From positions 744,001 through 808,000 of the forward strand of contig NHZP01000009.1 in the NCBI GenBank assembly GCA_003313425.1: a stretch of 64,000 nucleotides of DNA, in the 5' to 3' direction. A program made the position numbers and the translations under genes. Below, in pieces: positions 58,450 through 64,000 of the stretch. The notes under the pieces are model-generated. The model searched no databases and was not told the DNA's origin. It saw only the letters and a program-made list of their open reading frames with translations. Each line of letters starts with the position of its first letter. The first letter of the stretch is position 1. Source of the stretch: Pseudopyrenochaeta lycopersici (Eukaryota; Ascomycota; Dothideomycetes; Pleosporales; Pseudopyrenochaetaceae).

Positions 58450-60088
58450 ATGGCACAACAGTAGGCCTCCCCCAGGCATTGCGGCTCCTGACGCCCCCCC
58501 AGACTGACAGCGAGACAGAATCGTGTCGTCCGTAAAGGACTTTTGGCACACAATGACCTCATACGACCGTCACGCCTCCCACGACTCCCCATACCGAACC
58601 GGCCGCCACATTCCCCTCCCCCAGAGCCGCCATGCTGCCCTCACCTCGATTGCAACGAGCGGTGTAGACTCCCGAGTCGATCTCTCCTCGCCATACACAC
58701 ATGAGAGCGAGGCCCCCACAAGCAATGGCTTCATTGGCTCGCCCAAGGGCCAAATGTCTCCAAATTCACCTTACTCCCCTGGAATGCGCGGGTCGCTCAG
58801 CCGCCAAGCGACACTCGACTCGGACGCTTTCGACAAAGGCGCCAACGGTCAGATCCAAATGCAAGACTTCAATGATGGCCTCCCCCCGCCACCACCTGTG
58901 TCTCACTCGTGGCGGCGCATCGATCGCTGGGTCGAGGACCACTACGAGGAGCTCTTCGACAACATCTGCGAGGGCGCCACATCAAACGATGTCAATGAGC
59001 TCGAGCACGAACTCGATGCCACATTGCCCATGGATATTCGCGAGTCATGGCAGATCCACGATGGGCAGGAGCGTGGAGGTCTCCCAACCGGCCTGCTTTT
59101 CGGCCTCATGTTACTCGATTGCGAGGAGATAGTCATGGAGTGGAAGAACTGGCGGAAGGTCGCCGAGGAATACCTTACAACTAAGGTCGATTACAGCACA
59201 CCACAGATTCCAGTCAAGGCTTTTGCCGGTTCGTCTACCGCTCCCCCTGTTGCACAGCCACAGCAGTCAGGAAATCCGCTCTGGCGACAAGATTTGCTCT
59301 CACGCCAGGACTCTCAGCCTCCAAACGCCGTGCAGAAGGCGTACGCCCACCCCGCTTGGATTCCACTTGCCCGCGATTGGGGAGGCAACTACCTTGCTAC
59401 TGATCTCGCCCCGGGCCCTACAGGCACATGGGGTCAGATCATTATTTTCGGCCGAGACTATGACTGCAAATATGTTGTCGCGCGGTCCTGGGGTGCTCTG
59501 CTAGCCTCTATTGCGGACGACTTTGGCTCTAGCAATGTTCACATGGACGAGGATAGCGGTGAACTGAAGCTTTTAGCTTTCAAGCGCCAGAATGTTGAGC
59601 CGCCTTATCTGGAGATTCTCCGCTGGCGATGCGATCAGAAGCATGGTCGGAGACCACCTGCTAGGCGGCGCCCGAACAGCGGTTTGCGTGTCAACCCCAA
59701 TGCGCCCGGAAGTGTTGTACCTAGCAGCACCGCAAGCAGTCCGTATCATAGCCCTGTCGTCGGCCCTGAGGATCGAGGCCGCAGCCCCCACCGTTTGTCA
59801 CAGAAGAAATCCAAGGGCGTGAGTCCCCGTGGCAAGCTCTCAAGCCCGCTAGCGAGGGTCGCTGAAGAGACTCCGCAACCGATCCGCGTGCATACCGATC
59901 TCGATTCGAAGGCCAGTGCGAACGTGGACAAGCTGATCTCTGTTGATACTCCAAGACAAAGCAACGACTTTCCCCCAGCAAGAGCAAGCTTGAGCAGCGA
60001 CAAGGAAAACAAGGACGCCAAAGCGGGTCCAAGCTCAATTAAAAGTCCTGTGGCCGAATCCTCCGAGCTAAAAACGGTGGAGATTTAG
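58450..60088 (+). CDS. knr4: Cell-wall assembly regulator Knr4/Smi1 homologue
   Basis: Links the cell-wall integrity MAP kinase pathway to beta-1,3-glucan and chitin synthesis in yeast. Two exons, 58450-58460 (11 coding bases) and 58519-60088, give 526 residues. The start is set by splicing: exon 2 itself has no ATG at the conserved VKDFWHTMTSYDRHASHDSP segment, while the ATG at 58450 joins in frame (MAQQIVSSVKDF...), with a 58-bp intron. The donor GTAGGC is weak, so the start is less certain than the body. The SMI1/KNR4 domain spans roughly residues 138-350: HSWRRIDRWVEDHYEEL, LPMDIRESWQIHDGQE, PTGLLFGLMLLDCEEIV, AYAHPAWIPLARDWGGNY, TGTWGQIIIFGRDYDCKYV and SWGALLASIADDF. The remainder is disordered and Ser/Pro-rich. 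Confidence 0.88.
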
Positions 60089-61812
60089 AGGCGTACACTT
60101 GACAACTTTTCCATTGACGATCTATTTATCGAAACGGCTGGATACTTGCGGCGACAAATATGTGCACTCCGTCTCTAAAGAGAGTTGGGGGTGCAGGCGT
60201 AGCGGATACACGGTGGGAGCATCTACTTCAAGGCTGCTATACATGTTCAGCATTTGCCTCTGCTTTGCAGAGACATCCTATTTACCTTATTTCTGGAGCC
60301 ACGGCTGTACCAACGTCCTGGATGACTTTCATTTCTCGAAACGAAACTATTCGACCTTCACACACCAAACACAGTCACATCAGCATGCAGACCTCGTAAT
60401 CTATCTACACCAGAACAACCTCCTCGCCCTCGACCCGCGGCTACTATCTGCAACCCTTTTGTACAACACCTTTTATTTTCATTTTGCTTTTGGAGCTGCT
60501 TTACACGCACGGACAGTGGCGACAATTTTCTCTTTTCGATCATAAGCATGGCACAACATGGCTTTTCGGGGCATTGGGTGGCTTGGAGCATAGTTCAACC
60601 GACGGAGGTTCTTCTTTTCTTCAGCGCCAGACGAGCTTTGATAGCCTTCTCGCGGCTTCATGGGTATGTGGTAATAGCTGTGGAGCGGGGAGCGGGCGTG
60701 GCGAGATGTAGAATGGGTAAGGCGTGACTGTAAGATTTTGATTCTAGCTTCATATGCATGGAATGGCGAATACGTAGGATGAATCAAGATTGTTCAAATA
60801 TAGCGCTTGAGAGTTGGTTTGCGTGCAATGGTGAGGATGTTCGACGCTTCGAGTGGTGATAGGGACACGGCTCTTTCCTGAAATGATGCACCTACCCTAT
60901 CAACAGACGCTATCGTCATTGCAATGGCAACCCCGCTCTTTGGCTACGGTGTCTGCCTTTCTTCGGTCACTTACTCACTTGCAATTTAATTGATTAAAGC
61001 ACAATTGGAACGTCCATATTTATAGTAACGTACAGTGGGCTCAACATGTTCTGTACTTGCTTAGTAGGAGCCTGAGTGTTTTCACTATTTTCTGGGGATA
61101 TATGCCAACAGCGGGGCAGGTCCAAGACTCCAGCCTGAGCGACGAGCACTCACTGGTTTAGTGGTATTAGAGTCCTTTGCAATAGCTGGCATTGGCTATA
61201 CACGCGTGGTGGCGCTTTTGCAACTGCGCAGCTGAGCGACCGCTGGCACAATACGATATGGCACAGCCCGCTTACGATACGATTCCAAGACATCTGTACC
61301 CCGCTGCTGTTAAACTTAGCCTCTTTCTTGATCAATTTGCGGCACTCGGCTCGGCCAATTCCCATGCTTAATTCGACGTCTCCACTGTCGGCTGGTCTCC
61401 TGAGCCATGCGGCCGAGCAACCATTGGCCTCCTATGGAGCTGTTTTGCAACGATATTTCTCAGTGCTTGAAGTGCCATACATCCAAAATTCCCAGGGCAA
61501 TTGGATATTCTGAAGATAACGTTTTTGCTGCGCCTGGGTTCCATGCTGGAGGCCATGATTGTACCCGAATAATTTTGCAACATTGGTAGTCGCTGATTTT
61601 GTAGGAACCCGGAAGCTGAGAGAAAAATTAAATCAAATCCTTTGTCTATCAGGAAAATGGCCAACATGATCTGTAGTCTCCTGGGTTGTCGATGAAGCAG
61701 TCCTTTTCCTTAGTAAAGGGGGCTTTGAAATCTGTGGGAAATATTAACACCAAAGCTTCGGCTCTGCATCGATCCAGAAAACCTTGCGGGCATCATATAC
61801 TGCACCAATATC
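60089..61812. other. Intergenic; possibly decayed 5' part of a membrane-protein gene
   Basis: No supportable gene. I looked for upstream exons of the membrane-protein remnant (RGT...HLNVP type N-terminal motifs) and did not find them here. The left end is the knr4 3' UTR. Confidence 0.4.
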
Positions 61813-62313
61813 ATGGAAACCTGTTGGTTAAACAAATATTTCGATGTCCGGATAACTATGGCTCTCCCTGTCACGCAAGAAGTCACCCTACTAATCAAAG
61901 ACGTCTGTGGAAGTAATTGGCAATTTGAGCACACCGTCCTGAGGGTGGTTCTTGGAAAGTCTTTGGATTATGCAGGCAGTCTCAGCCAATCTGCATTCTT
62001 GTCAAGTTGTCTCATCTTTGGGGCTTTGCACATGATTGCCTGGCGTTTCTACTTCCCATCCGATGCGGAAAGAGGGCTGTGGACAGTAAGCAATATTGGA
62101 CGTACGGTACTGCCTCCTACTTTGTTCGTCTGTACTCAAGCACAGGTGTCAAAACAATGGGTTTACAAAACTTCGAGTTCCCTAAGTTTGGCAGTATCCT
62201 TGATCTATGTCGCCTGTAGATTGTACATGTTGGTCGAGATGATTGCACATTTGTGGGCTGCTTTGGCTGGCGTATACGTCACGCCACAATGATCGCAATA
62301 CTTTCCCTCTTAA
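61813..62313 (+). pseudogene. 3' remnant of a fungal polytopic membrane protein, TGA in place of a C-terminal Trp
   Basis: A ~159-codon frame with three or four hydrophobic segments. It contains SCLIFGALHMIAWRFYFPS, AERGLWTVSNI and LIYVACRLYMLVEMIAHLW, which fit a large family of fungal integral membrane proteins whose usual members are about 400-600 residues. Only the C-terminal quarter is present, and no upstream exons were found. The frame ends at TGA (62290-62292) after YVTPQ. Reading on gives SQYFPS and then TAA at 62311-62313, which is what the family end (W-S-x-Y-x-P) would look like if TGA were TGG. I read this as a truncated, probably dead copy. The family identification is by recollection of sequence pattern only. 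Confidence 0.45.
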
Positions 62314-62710
62314 ATAAAAGGTTATCCATATATCCATAGTCAAAGGATGAACTGGTAACATTTTCGAAACCAGCTTCCTTGCATATGATGTAGTTGAATA
62401 ACACTCACACTTGCGAAGATCAAGGTATTAAATGATACAATCTATTATTTGCGTCTAAAACCCGTGTACAGGCTATGCAAAAGCTCATAGTTCTAATGTA
62501 TACTACAGTCTATCTGTTGTATCTAACTCCGTGAGGAGTGCAGAGTTTCTAAGAACGTCTAGGTGTCAATATGAAAGTATAATGCAATACAATATTACCT
62601 GTCCCGATGAACGCTATGAATAACTCCTGAATCAACGCCAAACGCGGTCTTTAAACAATTTTTCCGACTCTGATAGTCTCCGTTCTGTGCGTAGCTAATG
62701 GAAAGTACGT
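62314..62710. other. Intergenic, AT-rich
   Basis: About 400 bp, AT-rich, no gene. It contains the 3' flank of the ABC transporter on the minus strand. Confidence 0.5.
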
Positions 62711-64000
62711 CTACGCAGCCTTCTTTGTAGCTTTTGTCCTCAACTTCATCATGAGGAAGACCAATCCGTAGCTGCTTAGCGAGAAAATGACCACAATGGC
62801 CGCGTTCCTCCACCCATAATATTCTTCTTTCAGGTTGAGCTGCTTGAGAAAATCACCGCCGGTGGTGAACTGGCACACTTGGCAGTCCATGGTGGCATCT
62901 GGGTTGAGCAAGTTGGTGCCAGCGCCCATGCCTTGCTGGTATACTGATAGATATTGGCCACAAGTTTGGTTGGAAGGAGGATTGAAGACGGCGAGTTCGC
63001 TTGGTCTGCAGACGACCTTGGTAGACCAGCTGCTGAAAACCAGTAGTGAACTCATGAGGTAATTAAAGGGGTCGAGGTAGTAGATCCTGTGACCGTTGTT
63101 GTCAGATTATGCTGCAAGTCCAAAGAGTGATGAGAAAGAAACATACCAGTATCTCCAGAATGCAGTGATCTGGCTGTAAGGTACCATAACACCACAGAAA
63201 GAAACTAGAGTCGTGATGACGAGGGGGTTTACGAGCGAAGCAAAGACAGCGTTGGGAGCGTAGGCGGCAATCATTTGTCCAATTCCGGTGTAGAGGAACT
63301 CATAGACGAGCTATAACGATGTGTTAGTTTAATATGCTTGATAAACTCTCATTATGGAGATTAAATACTTACCACGACAAAGAATGCACTGCCAGCGTAT
63401 TTGGGCGCAGTCGGCAGCCCAGCTGTGAAGTACCAGCACACATAGTACAAAACGGCGCAGATGACCAAGTAGGGGAGTTCAGAAACGATAAGTCCCGTAA
63501 CGAAGGGGCCCCAGTGGTACGTCTTGCTCTTCTTCTCGCGCGTCTCGTAGATGTCGCGGCGATTGATGAAGAGCGGCTGGAGCTGGGAAATAACACCGGG
63601 TGCCACGAAGATGAAGTTGAAAGCGGTGAAGAGTCGGCGCTGCAAGTCTCCAAGACTGTCGCCGATCATCCAGAAGGTGAAGCCGTTGACCAAAGCGAGG
63701 GAAACGTGTAGAATGAATTTGTTGTTGACATATTCAGTATCGCGGAATAGTGAGACGTTCATACGATGGGTCACGATTTTGACTTGCTCCCAAATTGGCG
63801 CCGCAAATGCGAATCCATCGTCGACTGTCCCCGGCGGTCGGGCGGCAGCGTCTGCGATAATGCTGTCCAGCTCTTGGTTCATCTCTTTGTACTCTTGCGA
63901 TTCCAACCAAGTCTTGTTCCAGTCTGCATCTTTGGATAAGCCACCAGAGACCACTTCGATCATGTGTTCGGCCGGATTAGCCTCGCGGGGACATGGAGCC
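62711..64000 (-). CDS. PDR-type ABC transporter (ABCG), C-terminal part, runs off the window
   Basis: ATP-driven plasma-membrane multidrug exporter of the fungal PDR subfamily. Only the 3' third is in the window: exons 63373-64000 (open at the edge), 63147-63310 and 62711-63086. The first visible residues [18 protein letters not shown] are the linker after the second nucleotide-binding domain. The second transmembrane domain follows with [42 protein letters not shown]-like [56 protein letters not shown] and [20 protein letters not shown] (typical PDR signatures). A Cys-rich extracellular loop ([27 protein letters not shown]) comes before the last TM segment. The protein ends [11 protein letters not shown]. 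Nucleotide-binding domains are outside the window. Confidence 0.93.

Noticed and set aside
1..64000. tRNA genes
   Set aside because: A by-eye search for A-box and B-box pairs on both strands gave no convincing cloverleaf; tRNAscan-SE would be decisive.

Overview
The window is nuclear DNA of a filamentous ascomycete (Pezizomycotina). The class is probably Dothideomycetes, but that is a gestalt judgement and was not tested. The evidence is eukaryotic: genes carry short introns (mostly 47-125 bp) with GTANGT donors, CTAAC-type branch sites and YAG acceptors. The gene set is fungal: Ste12 with two C2H2 fingers, Knr4/Smi1, Nta1, Crd1, Coq8, a PDR-type ABC transporter and an SUT-type sucrose transporter. 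No tRNA, rRNA, CRISPR, intact transposon or virus-like gene was found by eye.

Layout. 1-3 kb: no gene. 3.0-5.5 kb: a small disordered protein and ribosomal protein eS1. 7.1-9.2 kb: a P450-fold protein with no haem cysteine. 10-14 kb: ITP pyrophosphatase, Fap7/AK6 and Nap1. 14.9-16.7 kb: sucrose-type transporter. 16.7-27.6 kb: gene-poor except for Ste12 at 20.3-22.7 kb. 27.6-35.1 kb: cardiolipin synthase, an RPB12-family protein with a long N-terminal extension, Coq8 and the N-terminal amidase Nta1. 35.6-35.9 kb: ribosomal protein eL39. 38.2-43.5 kb: Mn-type CDF transporter, a short-chain dehydrogenase-like gene broken by a stop codon, and a WDR70 homologue. 43.9-47.2 kb: mitochondrial SSB and Mto1. 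47.5-56.7 kb: a divergent pair described below. 58.4-60.1 kb: Knr4/Smi1. 61.8-62.3 kb: 3' remnant of a fungal membrane protein. 62.7 kb to the edge: C-terminal part of a PDR-type ABC transporter.

The most unusual locus is 47,493-56,718. On the minus strand, four exons join in frame into one ~2,187-residue protein. It has a fungal N-terminal helical region, an acuF-like C2H2 block, a weak RRM-like stretch, two macro domains that look internally duplicated, a small Cys/His motif, a possible PH-like stretch, two winged-helix repeats resembling the RPA32 C-terminal domain (or Z-alpha), and a basic tail. It is divergent, across about 550 bp, from a 581-residue protein with a hydrophobic HeLo-like start and a DUF7580-like, kinase-C-lobe-like end. 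Both parts belong to architectures common in fungal self/non-self and immune-type repertoires. I read the pair as a candidate ADP-ribose/nucleic-acid sensing module with a partner; the function is inference.

Several genes form a mitochondrial set (cardiolipin synthase, Coq8, mtSSB, Mto1). Neighbours are often convergent with 100-280 bp between stops or divergent with 500-700 bp between starts, so shared promoters are likely. Coordinates of multi-exon genes are start-to-stop spans; exon limits are given in each entry and were worked out by hand from splice signals and reading-frame continuity.
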